DNA of 64,000 bases from Dactylorhiza incarnata (lineage: Eukaryota > Streptophyta > Magnoliopsida > Asparagales > Orchidaceae). The stretch spans positions 5,159,501-5,223,500 of the forward strand of contig JAWHQI010000170.1 in NCBI GenBank assembly GCA_033032865.1, written 5' to 3'. How positions within the stretch are numbered: position 1 is the first letter of the stretch; every line of letters starts with the position of its first letter. Position numbers and translations under genes: made by a program. The notes under the pieces are model-generated. The model saw nothing but the letters and a program-made list of their open reading frames with translations, had not been told where the DNA came from and did no database searches. Positions 40,876-51,495 of this stretch are shown here, one piece after another.

Positions 40876-41676
40876 AGGAAGTTCATCATCCTAGCCATCG
40901 ACTACTTCACCAAATGGGTGGAGGCAGAGCCCCTGGCCAAAATTACGGAAGAAAACGCAAAACTATTCGTCTGGAAGAACATCGTCTGCCGCTTCGGCAT
41001 CCCGACTGCGATCATTGCCGACAACGACACTCAATTCACTGGGAAGTCCTTCACCAAGATGTGCGAGGATCTGAAGATCAACCTGCGTCACACGGCCGTG
41101 ACACATCCGCAAACCAACGGACAAGTAGAAGTCACAAACCGCACCATCCTCAAAGGACTGAAAACACGCTTGGAAGAAGCTGGGGGACAGTGGGTAGACG
41201 CGCTCCCGAATGTGTTGTGGGCGTATCGCACAACAGAGAGGACTCCTACAGGGGAGACACCTTATAACCTCTGTTACGGAACCGAAGCTATCATCCCCGT
41301 CGACATCGGCGTTCCGAGTGCTCGAGTACTAACCTTCGACCCCAGCAAGAATGATGGACTGCTCCGAGAAAACCTCGATCTAATCCCAGAAGTTCGAGAC
41401 AGCGCTGCTCACCGTGCTGCACTCTACCAAATGCGTGTCGCCCGGACCTACGACAGGAGGGTGAAGCCCAGACCAATCAACGTAGGAGATCTCGTATTAC
41501 GCAGCATCGAGGCCGCCGGTAAAGGCCCCCAAGGAGATAAGCTCTCACCGGCCTGGGAGGGCCCGTACGTAGTCACCACAGTCGTGAAACCCGGAACATA
41601 CAGGCTCAGGACGGCGGAAGGGAAGACTTTGCCACGCACCTGGAACGCTCAAAACCTGCGCCGCTTTTACCAGTGA
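40876..41676 (+). pseudogene. Tat-like integrase, N-terminal domain deleted
   Basis: Integrase core blocks are intact in one frame: IDYFTKWVEAEPLAKI (starting just upstream of 40918), FGIPTAIIADNDTQFTGKSF and THPQTNGQVEVTNRTILKGL, with the D-D-E residues present. The C-terminal region VGDLVLRSIEAAGKGPQGDK and LRRFYQ end at a TGA. The HHCC zinc-binding domain is missing, so no complete integrase can be made. No chromodomain follows, as expected for Athila/Tat. Confidence 0.88.
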
Positions 41677-42721
41677 TCCAGGGACCTCTACCATGTACTA
41701 AGCCACGAGCTCAAGCTCATGCAAACTTATCTTCAATTTCTGTACCAAGCCGCGAGCTCCGACTCGTGTGAATCTATCTTATAATTTATGTACAAGCCAC
41801 GAGCTCAGACTCGTGCACCTATCTTATATTGCATGTTATGTAAAAGCCGCGAGCCCAGACTCGTGCACCTATCTTATCTTACATAAAGCTATGCACCAAA
41901 TGATTTCATACTGTAAAACCATATTTTGACACTTACACTCACTTAAGAAAAAACTTTATAAAGAGGCCCTGCCTCGGGGGCTTTGCACCGCCGTCGATTG
42001 AAGGTTCGCCCTTCTCCTCCACCGTCGAGTCCCAGCGTCGTAGGGGCCTGCCCCCCTTACGTTCGCCCCCGGTTTGAATACACCAGCTATTCACCGGCCA
42101 CTTCGAGACCCTGCCTCGGGGGCTTTGCACCGCCGTCGATTGAAGGTTCGCCCTTCTCCTCCGCCGTCGAGTCCCAGCGTCGTAGGGGCCTGCCCCCCTT
42201 ACGTTCGCCCCCGGTTTGAATACACCAGCTATTCACCGGCCACTTCGGGGCCCTGCCCCGGGGACTTTGCACCGCCGTCGATTGAAGGTTCGCCCTTCTC
42301 CTCCGCCGTCGAGTCCCGGTGACGTAGGGGCCTGCCCCCCTTACGTTCACCCACGGTTTGAATACACCCGCTATTCACCGGCCAAGCCGCGAGCACAGAC
42401 TCGTGCAAAAAAGCCGCGAGCACAGACTCGTGCAAAAAAGCCGCAAGCACAGACTTGCGCAAACTAATTTTCTATTGTGTAAAAGCCGCGGGCTCAGAAC
42501 CGCGCAAGCTAATCTGTCATTTTGCAGAAACCCCTCAGCCCATACGGATATCAGAGCCGGGCAGCAAGCCCACAATGACCTCGGAAAACCAACACCCTCC
42601 GACATCAGCTCCTACCAGAAAAGCGTCGCACAGAGGACAATGGGTAAAGCCGCCGCAGAAAAAATCAAAACCTTCGAACTCCTCGCTCCGGAACTCGGAC
42701 TCCGAAGGTTTGGGGGGCTTA
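41677..42721 (+). repeat. 3' untranslated region with two tandem-repeat families
   Basis: A 142-bp repeat (starting ccctgcc at 41967, 42109 and 42251) makes three units up to about 42383. On both sides are copies of a short unit, agccgcgagc(t/c)cagactcgtg (about 41700-41880 and 42385-42500). The segment ends with the polypurine tract ggtttggggggctta at 42707-42721. Frames across the repeats are not genes. Confidence 0.85.
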
Positions 42722-44541
42722 TGTTGTACACCCGTAAAGGCCTTAGGACGCACCTGAAGAAAGCCCCGGAAAAGAGAGGAGGGGTCGACGGTCAAAGAGC
42801 GCGGTAGCACGCAGGCTGCACCCCCCGACCGCACCGCCCTTGGGGGTGCGGCCGGCCAAGCCGCACCCCCCAGGGGGGTGCGGCTCAGCCGCACCCCCCC
42901 CCCCCAAGGGGGTGCGGCCCGGCCGCACCCCCCAAGGGGGTGCGACCAAGCCGCATCCCCCCTTGGAGGGTGCGGCCAAGCCACACCCCCTTGGGGGGTG
43001 CGGCCAATCCGCACCCCCCCTTTGGGGGTGCGGCCAATCCGCCCCCCCCTTTTTCTTTGGGGTGCGCGGCCGCGCCCACCCCTCCTCGGGGTGCGGTCCG
43101 GCGCCGTCTCCTCGCCAAAGGATCCCGGTCCCCCCATTGGGGGGCAACTCCCCGTCCGCCGTCCGCCCGAGGCATCTCCGTGGTTCGTTGCGCACTTGGA
43201 GCACTTCAGCGCTAGCGCGCGCTCAGAACGTTTCTGAGCGCGATCAGGAAGCTTTCTCACTTTTTGTCTTTCCGGCTTCTCACTTTTTGGGTTTCCGGCT
43301 TCTCACTTTTTGGGTTTCCGGCTTCTCACTTTTTGTCTTTCCGGCTTCTCACTTTTTGTCTTTCAGGCTTCTCACTTTTCAGGAACAGTCAGTCGCCTTT
43401 TTCGCCTCCAACGGAACTGCCCGAACTGCCCGAGCTGCCCAAGCTGCCCGAGGGGCAAGGTGGTCATTTACGAAAAATGGCGATCCGAGGGCCCCGAACC
43501 GGAGAATATGATTCGTCCACCGAGCATTTATGGAAACTACCAACGACAAAATTACCGGGTCGCCCCCGGCCAAAGCTATAAAAGGAGCCCCAAGGCTTCA
43601 TTTGAGAGGACCTTGACTTCTGGACCCGGGAGAGCTCCTTGCAGACTTTTGCGGAATTCTCCTTCGGCGCTTGAAGATCTCCTTCGTGGACTTGAAGATC
43701 TTCATCATCCCGAAAGGCAACTAGCTTTCTCACTTCCGAAAGGCGACTAACATTCTCAGAAGAAAAAGGAGACTAGCATTCTCAGAAGAAAAAGGCGACT
43801 AGCATTCTCAGAAGAAAAAGGCGACTAGCATTCTCAGAAGAAAAAGGCGACTAGCATTCTCAGAAGAAAAATGCGACTAGCCGCCTCACTTCCGAAAGGC
43901 GACTAGCATTCTCAGAAGGGAAAAAGACTTAGTCTTTCCGAGAGGTGGCCTGTCACCCTCGGAGCTCGTTCTCTCTCTCTCCAAATATTGTAACGAGCAG
44001 CGGCCTGTCGCGCTCAACTTCTAGTTTCCAAGTTGTAACCCCCAGAAGATAGTGAAGTTTGGTCGGCACAGCTCCGGCCGCGTGGTTTTTTACCCTTTCC
44101 GGGTTTTCCACGTTAAAAAGTCCCTGTGTACTTAGCAAATCTCTAATTGACTGTTTGCGCGCTTAGTTCGCTCACGAGCTAAGGTGGTTCAAGTGAACCG
44201 GTCTACCACGAGCCCTAAGCGTTCCGCAACAGTTTGGCGCCGTCTGTCCGAGAGGTGGCCTGTCACCCTCGGAGCTCGTTCTCTCTCTCTCCAAATATTG
44301 TAACGAGCAGCGGCCTGTCGCGCTTAAGTTCTAGTTTCCAAGTTGTAACCCCCAGAAGATAGTTAAGTTTGGTCGGCACAGCTCCGACCGCGTGGTTTTT
44401 TACCCTTTCCGGGTTTTCCACGTTAAAAAGTCCCTGTATACTCAGCAAATCTCTAATTGACTGTTTGCGCGCTTAGTTCGCTCACGAGCTAAGGTGGTTC
44501 AAGTGAACCGGTCTACCACGAGCCCTAAACGTTCCGCAACA
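42722..44541 (+). repeat. 3' LTR of the Tat-like element (1820 bp)
   Basis: It starts TGTTGTACACCCG and ends CGTTCCGCAACA. It has the palindrome array (42815-43070), 23-bp repeats (43255-43380), TATA box (43576), 25-26-bp repeats (43740-43920) and the 310-bp duplication (43938-44541). It differs from the 5' LTR mainly in array length. Confidence 0.9.
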
Positions 44542-44706
44542 ACACTTGTTCGTGTTCTTTTTTATATAATGGGGCTTTGATGAATCATGTGATCGAAGTT
44601 CCTAAGCTTTCTCTTTCCACTGATTTCTTTTTCTGTCTTGTAAGAAGTTTAGGGACAATAAAATTAAAATAAGACCTGAAATTAATAGGTTTGGCAGGGG
44701 AGTTGA

Positions 44707-45472
44707 TGTTGGAAATTTTCCATGAGGTGGACTAGGTTCGCCGAGACGTCCCGATGAAGTCGTGCGCGAAAATTAGAGCCTATTCAGACTCTCACGAGCG
44801 TGCGTTAATTCAGTCGCGCGAACGGTCGAAGCCTGTGATAGGTGGGCCAGATCGTCTCGTAACTTCATGCGCGGATTCGGTCTCGCCCTTGGCACGATTT
44901 TGGCATTTCATGAATATGAATTTATGGAGTTTTTAATTGAGTTTTACATGGAATTTAATTTGTCCATTGAGATTTTAGTAACTCCTCCTTTTTGGGTTTT
45001 CTCCTATTAATACCCAATTAGAGGTTCATGAATTATCCAAGGCTTTAGGCGTAAACAAGGGTGAAGAAACTGAACAAGGCTTTTTCTCTTCCTGCGATCG
45101 TGAAACTGCTATTTTCTTCTGCTCTCCGTCTTTTCCCGTGTGCAACAGTGACTAGGGCAGAGCGAGGACCTCACGATCAAGGAAGGAGTTGCGATTTCCT
45201 CTTCATCGCCGGCTGCAACATCTGCGCAAGGATTCACGTCTCCCTACGTCTCGGACCGCCGGCGAGCAAGGAGATCCAGGACTCGCCGCTGCCGGATCCA
45301 GGGAAGAGGCAAAGATCGCCGGCAGTCAGATCTTCATCGCCGACGAGCAGATCTACAAATCGCTGATTTTCAGTCCTTGGCCTTTTTCCAGTCTTGGATC
45401 TTCACCGTCGGGGAGCAGACAGGGAGCGTCAGTTTTATTTTCATCTCCATCATTCAGCAAAAACAGAGGTAC
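44707..45472 (+). repeat. LTR-like sequence, possibly with a leader exon
   Basis: It begins TGTTGGAAATTTTCC, typical of copia LTRs, and continues with transcribed-looking leader sequence to about 45472 (aaaaacagaggtacat), where a splice-donor-like gaggtac occurs. The right end and target duplication were not found. No gag or pol follows. Confidence 0.4.
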
Positions 45473-45724
45473 ATATATATATTTGTATTTGTCTGGTCTT
45501 CTGTTAAAATAGTTAAATGAAGATTGGATTCATCAAGGTCTATGATTGCTGTTTTCAAGTATTCTGTTTGCCATAGGATCAGATCCACCGAGAGAATTCT
45601 TAAACCTTTTATTTGCATTAATCTGTGCTTGCTCCTGCATATCGTGGTAATCTGATTTTGCAATCATTCATATATTCGCTGGTGCTAAACAAATATTTTG
45701 TAGAGAATTCTATAGACACGTTTT

Positions 45725-45838
45725 ATGCAAGTGGATTACTCGGGCGCAGCGGACTTCATTAAGAACAACGCATCTAAACTATTGCGAATATCCGCAATCA
45801 TGAAGCACGAGCAGGAATCAAAGAACGGTACAAATTAA
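45725..45838 (+). other. Short open frame of 37 codons, unassigned
   Basis: MQVDYSGAADFIKNNASKLL followed by RISAIMKHEQES is compositionally protein-like and preceded by an acceptor-like ttttgtag (near 45700). It could be a small first coding exon of a gene or of a retroelement whose leader starts near 44707. It was not recognised, and the continuation downstream was not found. Confidence 0.3.
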
Positions 45839-46071
45839 TTCCGCTCTTCAGTTAAATTACCGCTCTATTCAGTATTACAATATTTGTTTGTTTCTCAATT
45901 TGCGTTCTCAATTAGATAATATAGCCTGCGTTTAAAATTTCAATAGAGACAAATAATATTTGGATAAGAACGATCCTTGAGTGTATTGTATTGTCGCTGC
46001 ATTCAACAAATTTATTATCCTTAATTTTCGATAATACAGTTTCGTAGCGCACACACACATTCAGTTTTATA

Positions 46072-46489
46072 ACAGTAGAATGTCGGCTGCACGAGAACTT
46101 TCAAAAACTTTCTCCAACGACGCACGTCCTTCGCCGACGAATTGGTGAAGGTGCCAAATCTAACGGAGTCTAGCACCTCTCCGCGCACGTACTCTGTTTT
46201 CTCCTCCACCGACAGATTAAAGAAATCAACCACTGATTCCAACATCGGCTTCGTTTGGCATGGTTTATTTGCAACGGTGAGTTTGGTCAAAAACGTTGTT
46301 ATCATAGAATGTATGTTTGGCAAGACAAAGGTTGTGACCGCTACCAAGAAAATAAATTAGTTTTGAGCATAAAATGCATGAATTTTTTTATGTGGTTCAT
46401 GACCACCGCGTTCACAACCGCCACCACCCTACCAAACGAAGCCATCATCTTCCCCAACCTCTCCAGCTTTTCATGGTTCAACAACTGCA
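46072..46489 (-). pseudogene. 2OG dioxygenase exon fragment interrupted by a MITE
   Basis: On the minus strand, after an acceptor-like AATTCAG (46491-46490), a short stretch with QLLNHEKLERLGK leads to the MITE. Beyond it MLESVVDFFNLSVEEKTEYV and RRWRKFLKVLVQPTF match the DIOX_N domain of plant 2OG dioxygenases (S-x-x-D-F-F-x-L-x-x-E-E-K). Removing the MITE and one target copy leaves a single reading frame across the junction. No further exons or iron-binding residues were found, so this is a gene fragment, from a different subfamily than the gene at 4.6-28.2 kb. Confidence 0.75.
46247..46443. mobile_element. 197-bp MITE with ATC target duplication
   Basis: Terminal inverted repeat ggcttcgtttgg at both ends, with weaker pairing inward. 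Flanked by ATC at 46244-46246 and 46444-46446. No coding capacity. It shares build (3-bp duplication, G-rich start, gtttgg core, internal accgcgttcac) with the element at 48076. Confidence 0.75.
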
Positions 46490-46499
46490 CTGAATTAAT

Positions 46500-48070
46500 A
46501 TGATCATGCTTCTTATTTTTAGGATGTATATAAGCATGTATATAGCTTACTTAGATCGCATACTATGTTTAAGATTTTTAAAAAAAAAAAAAATTGAGTG
46601 CGGATAGCGTTTGTGTTGCGGATAGCGATGTTTTTTACATGCACGCTAACAGATAGTCAAAAGTGTGAATATTCAAAAGTGCAGTGCTAATAATAACGTC
46701 CTTGATTAACATAACTGCCGCTTATGTGGCTATGTGCACCGGGAGCGGAGCAAGCAGCGATTTTTTGATGGGTCTGAGTCCAGATTCAAATCCGTGTGTG
46801 AAATTCACGAATGTTTGACACGTGGTTATTTCTTCGCTTTAGGTTTACGACTTTCACTTTTCCTCTCTTGTTTGAGCCATAAATACAATCATTACAAATA
46901 TTAGCTCTTTGATTAAAGAAGAATTTATCAAAGTCAATACCATATTTAAGATGAATGCAAACCGCATTTAATTTGTCTATTTGACAGATATTTTTGTTAT
47001 CCGCAGATTAGTCAAGAAAATTTATAAAAAAAAAGGAGTTGTTGCCGTCCTCGTCACCTTCCTCACCACGGGAAGAGAGTAACCCTAGCTATCTAAATCT
47101 TCCCAAACAAATCAAAATCGCATGAACAGTTAAGAAATCGTCTTTCTTCCTCAACTCTGTCTCTATCCGCACATTTATTTTATGAATCACGATCAGTGCA
47201 CGCATTGAAGTGCTCAGAAGGTCGTCAAAGAATTAAAGTTCCATCGTTGTCGGGTCTTGCTCTGGGAAAACAAAGATATCGTCTGCTCAAGTTTAAAATT
47301 GATCTGCGGATAACAATTTGTAAATTCAAATAAAATGAGAAAAAGTTGGCCTGCGGATAGACATTTATGATTTGCAAATAACAATTGTCTTATTTTATGA
47401 CCCAAACCGACCCATTTCGGTATCTTTACGATTATTTTTGATCGGCAATCGATTCTAACAATCCGCCTATACCGTTTTGTGGGTTTTCTTGAACTCAAAT
47501 GAAATGGGTCGCATCACTCGAATGAATGGATGTGCCCTTTTGGTTTGCATCCAGCGAACCAAAGGGACGCGCATTGCATCCGGTGGTCGCGAAGCGGGGA
47601 ATGCAATCCAAATGGGTCGTTCGGGACTGAAAAGGACCTCAACCGCCGCGAGGTTGCGCCCTTTCCAGCCGCTTCTCCTACTGGCTTTGAAAAATGATTT
47701 TATATCCAGGACAATGAGCAAATCTTTTTAAGTTTTAATTACTTTCTGTTAATTATATTTTATTTTAGTGTTAAGATTTCTGATTTTTTTTAAACTGAAC
47801 ATCGCATCAACGTATGTGAGATTTCTTTCAGACATAATATATATTATTTTATTTTATTTTTTATAAAAAAATTTAACTAGAAGTATATAAATGATGATAA
47901 ATAAGGGATGATAATTTTGGCTTTGTAATAAGAAATCTAATATCATATGTTTTTTTTTATGGTTAGGCTTTGTAATATTTTGGTCTGCACTTCAAAAATG
48001 TTTGTGCATAATCATTAACAAACTACTCTTAAAAATCACCAAATTTTAAGTCACTAAACTCAAGCACTAG
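46500..48070. other. AT-rich intergenic sequence
   Basis: No gene recognised. The words gcggata and atccgc recur (46600-47460). An inverted segment near 47500-47620 (ggttcgc/gcgaacc; gcatcc/ggatgc) could be another small transposon, but its ends were not resolved. Confidence 0.35.
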
Positions 48071-48075
48071 ATTCA

Positions 48076-48260
48076 GGGTCAGTTTGGCACGGCGGCGGCG
48101 ATAATGAACGCGGTGGTTACAAATCGTCGTTGGTGAACGCTCGACCTCACCCAAGGATTTTTCATCCATTTTGTATGCCAAACACAATCATGACAGTGAC
48201 ACGAATGACAGTTTGTAAACCATCGCGTTCATGACCGCCGCCGCCATGTCAAACAGGCCC
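48076..48260. mobile_element. 185-bp MITE with TCA target duplication
   Basis: Left end gggtcagtttggcacggcgg, right end (reverse complement) gggcctgtttgacatggcgg, an imperfect inverted repeat of about 45 bp. Flanked by TCA at 48073-48075 and 48261-48263. A 3-bp duplication and GGG/GGC starts suggest a PIF/Harbinger-like family, though that family usually targets TWA. Confidence 0.75.
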
Positions 48261-49311
48261 TCAATGCAGCTGCTTACTTAGTTACTTTATATATATATAT
48301 ATTAAACAATTTAATTATTTAAAACAATATAATTATTTTAAAATGATTAAAATGCCTACCAACTTGAATAGGTAGCAATTGAAATCCACCCCATCCTTTT
48401 AAGTTTATTATTGAAAAAAAAAGGAGCAGTCACTGCATCAAAATCTCATTATTAGCTTGTATGAGTCTTAAGGAATTGTTGGATCGATCCCATCCGTCCA
48501 ATCCACTTCAGCGGCTGAGATTACAGCTGCAGCACCAGAGCAGAAAAGCATATCAAATTTTCTCTTGATCTCTTCCTTGAATCCCAACATATGAGCTCAA
48601 GCCAACATGTGTGTCCACAATTTTTTGGATCAAGTATGCGGGCGATGGTGATCCGGGAGTACCTGCGACGACGAGCGAAATGTGGTCACCGAGAGAACGA
48701 AAAAAATACGTATTAATGTTTTTTTTATTCGCTAATGTTGCGGAACGCTTAGGGCTCTTGGTAGACCGGTCCAATTGAACCACCTTAGCTCGTGAGCGAA
48801 CTAAGCGCGCAAACAGTCAATTCGAGATTCGCTGAGTACACTGAGACTTTTTAACGTGGAAAACCCGAAAAGGGTAAAAAACCACGCGGCCGGAACTGTG
48901 CCGACCAAACTTCACTATCTTCTGGGGGTTACAATTTGGTAGTTAGAACTCGAGCGCGACAGACCGCCGCTCGTTACAATAAGAGAGAGAGAGAGAGAGA
49001 GAGGGTTCTGGAGGTGACAGACCACCTTTCAGAAAACTAAGTCTTTTTCCCTTCTGAGAATCTTGGAGAACAAAAGTGAGAAGGCTCCGGGGAACGAAAG
49101 TGAGAAGCCCCGGAGAACAAAAGTGAGAAGCTACGTCGCCTTTCGGGAACGAAAGTGAGAAGCTGAGTCGCCGTTCGGGAACGGAAGTGAGAAGCTGGGT
49201 CGCCTTTCGTGACGAAGGAATCTTCAAGTGCCGAAGGAGAATTCCGCAAAAGTCTGCAAGGAGCTCTCCCGAGTCCAGAAGGCAAGGTCCTTTCAAATGA
49301 AGCCTCGGGCT

Positions 49312-49321
49312 CCTTTTATAG
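49312..49321 (-). promoter_or_regulatory. LTR TATA box, minus strand
   Basis: Minus strand ctataaaagg, the same decamer and flanks as at 29845 and 43576. The palindrome array lies about 0.4 kb upstream of it. Confidence 0.65.
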
Positions 49322-49729
49322 CTTTGGCCGAGGGCAGTCCGGTAATTTCGCCGTTCGTAGTTTCCATAAATGCTTGGTGGACGAATCATGTTTTCTGGTT
49401 CGGGGCACACAGATCGCCATTTTTCATAAATGACCACCTTGCCCTTCGGGCGGTTCGGGCAATTCGGGCAGTTCGGGCAGTTCCGTTGGAGGCGAAAAAG
49501 GCGACAGGTTGTTCCTGAAAAGTGAGAAGCTGGAAAGACAAAAAGTGAGAAAGTCAGAAAGACAAAAAGTGAGAATGTCAGAAAGACAAAAAGTGAGAAG
49601 CCGAGTCGGGAAAATGAGCGTGCTCCGAGCGGAGCCCGGAAAGCGGGCGGCGAGCCGGAAGAGGGGGAATGAAGCCTAAAGGCGGGCGTGGCGCGGCCGC
49701 GCCCGAGGGAGGGGGGCAACTCCTCCTGG

Positions 49730-49910
49730 CCGCACCTCTCATGGGGTGCGGCTTGGTCGCACCCCACATGGGGGTGCGACTTGGCCAAGCCGCACAAGGG
49801 GCTAGGCCGCGCCCCAAAGGGGGGTGCGGCTTGGCCGCGCCCCTCATGGGGTGCGGCTTGGCCGCGCCCCTCATGGGGTGCGGCTTGGCCGCACCCCAAG
49901 AGGGGCTCGG
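49730..49910. repeat. GC-rich 27-bp palindromic array
   Basis: Tandem units ggggtgcggcttggccgc followed by (g/a)cccctcat. The copy in the other LTR (53985-54095) has two fewer 27-bp units although flanking LTR sequence is nearly the same, so unit number changes quickly. Confidence 0.88.
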
Positions 49911-50437
49911 CGCTACCGCGCGGTAGCGCAGTGCTTGGCGCGGGCGCTACCGCGCGCGCTAACGCATGGTAGCGCCGTGCGGCAGCGCCGCGCTTGCCGC
50001 GGGTGCTACCGCGTGCGGCCTTCTCGCCGGCGGGAGGGGACGGCGTCGCCGTGCACGCTGCGGTTGGCGGCGGTTTCGGCTTTAACCTCCCACTCTCTCC
50101 CACTAAAGTAATGGGGAGAGTGGTTTATGGGAGTAACCGCCATCCGGTTCTCTCATAAATGAGAGCTCGTGATGAATCCCCATCACGGGTGCATATCATA
50201 AGCCCCCCAAACCTTCGGAGTCCGAATTACTACGTGGAGGAGTTCGGAGGTTTTGATTTTCCTTCGCGGCAATTTGGATCACTGTCATCTTCGTGTGACG
50301 TGTCGGAAGTCGTCGCTTGGCTCTAGTGATGGAAGAGATTTCTATCTCGCCTTGAACGGTTACGTTGTGGGCTTGCTGCCCAGTGGTTGCGTTGAAAATC
50401 GAGTTTGTCGTTTCTGTATGGCATATACAAGTACTTT

Positions 50438-51325
50438 GTTCTGGTAAAGGTCAGAGTCCCTTGTTGGACGATCCGAGTATTCTGTTCTGGGAGAGGTCAA
50501 AGTCCTTTGTCGGACAATCTGAACACTCTGTTCTGGGAGAGGGCAGAGTCCTTTGTCGGACAATCTGAACACTCTGTTCTGGGAGAGGGCAGAGTCCTTT
50601 GTCGGACAATCTGAACACTCTGTTCTGGGAGAGGGCAGAGTCCTTTGTCGGACAATCTGAACACTCTGTTCTGGGAGAGGGCAGAGTCCTTTGTCGGACA
50701 ATCTGAACACTCTGTTCTGGGAGAGGGCAGAGTCCGTTGTCGGACAATCTGAACACTCTGTTCTGGGAGAGGGCAGAGTCCTTTGTCGGACAATCTGAAC
50801 ACTCTGTTCTGGGAGAGGGCAGAGTCCTTTGTCGGACAACCTGAACACTCTGTTCTGGGAGAGGGCATAGTCCTTTGTCGGACAATCCGAACACTCTGTT
50901 CTGAGAGAGGGCGGAGTCCTTTGTCGGACAATCCGAACACTCTGTTCTGGGAGAGGGCGGAGTCCTTTGTCGGACAATCCGAACACTCTGTTCTGGGAGA
51001 GGGCGGAGCCCTTTGTCGGACAATCCGAACACTCTGTTCTGGGAGAGGGCGGAGTCCTTTGTCGGACAATCCGAACACTCTGTTCTGGGAGAGGGCGGAG
51101 TCCTTTGTCGGACAATCCGAACACTCTGTTCTGGGAGAGGGCGGAGTCCTTTGTCGGACAATCCGAACACTCTGTTCTGGGAGAGGGCAGAGTCCGTTGT
51201 CGGACAATCTGAACACTCTGTTCTGGGAGAGGGCAGAGTCCTTTGTCGGACAATCTGAACACTCTGTTCTGGGAGAGGGCAGAGTCCGTTGTCGAACAAT
51301 CTGAACACTCTGTTCTGGGAGAGAC
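50438..51325. repeat. 46-bp minisatellite, about 19 units
   Basis: Unit agggcagagtcctttgtcgg, acaatctgaacactctgttc, tgggag. Two unit types occur in blocks: cagagt/atctga on the sides and cggagt/atccga in the middle (about 50880-51180). Because 46 is not a multiple of three and the unit has no stop in its 138-base cycle, both strands are open in every frame here. The long serine/proline/arginine-rich frames are therefore not evidence of coding. Confidence 0.93.
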
Positions 51326-51495
51326 AGTACAATTGAAAATGACGCTTGTGGTTTGGGTGCATGATGAAGAGTAATAAATAGAATGATATTTGTTCGTTAC
51401 ATTGATGCTGAAAACATGAGATACAAGTAAATACGTCAGGCGTAGAACAGGCTATTCTTCGGGATTGTCACTCTGGGGATTGCTCCCCTGCTGGA

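Larger units (their letters stand above)
28939..44541 (+). mobile_element. Ty3/gypsy Tat-like element, pol-deleted, split by a nested copia
   Basis: LTRs at 28939-30778 and 42722-44541, with perfect 5-bp target duplication ACACT (28934-28938 and 44542-44546). Order: LTR, primer-binding site (tttggcgccgtctgt), gag, protease, RT, [nested copia], RT end, RNase H start, deletion, integrase core, tandem-repeat region, polypurine tract (ggtttggggggctta), LTR. Gag with a CX2HX4HX4C knuckle, the VDNGSS protease and this primer site fit the Athila/Tat group of plant gypsy elements. About 8.96 kb without the nested insertion. It lies upstream of the dioxygenase start codon. Confidence 0.9.
48736..50198 (-). 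repeat. 3' LTR of the gag-only Tat-like element (1463 bp)
   Basis: On the plus strand it starts TGTTGCGGAACGC and ends GTGCATATCA. It contains a (ga)n run, ggaacgaaagtgagaagc repeats (49040-49200), inverted TATA at 49312, 23-bp-type repeats (49515-49600) and a GC-rich palindrome array (49730-49900). Confidence 0.9.

Noticed and set aside
47214..47731. Host protein-coding frames of 84-94 codons
   Set aside because: No recognisable domain; the inverted words in the region suggest a small transposon remnant instead.
48943..50103. 386-codon minus-strand frame
   Set aside because: It lies wholly inside an LTR, consists of repeat-encoded segments, and the other LTR breaks the frame.
50360..51362. 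Minus-strand frames of about 240-300 codons across 50.4-51.4 kb
   Set aside because: They arise from the 46-bp minisatellite, which is open in every frame on both strands; no domain and no codon signal.
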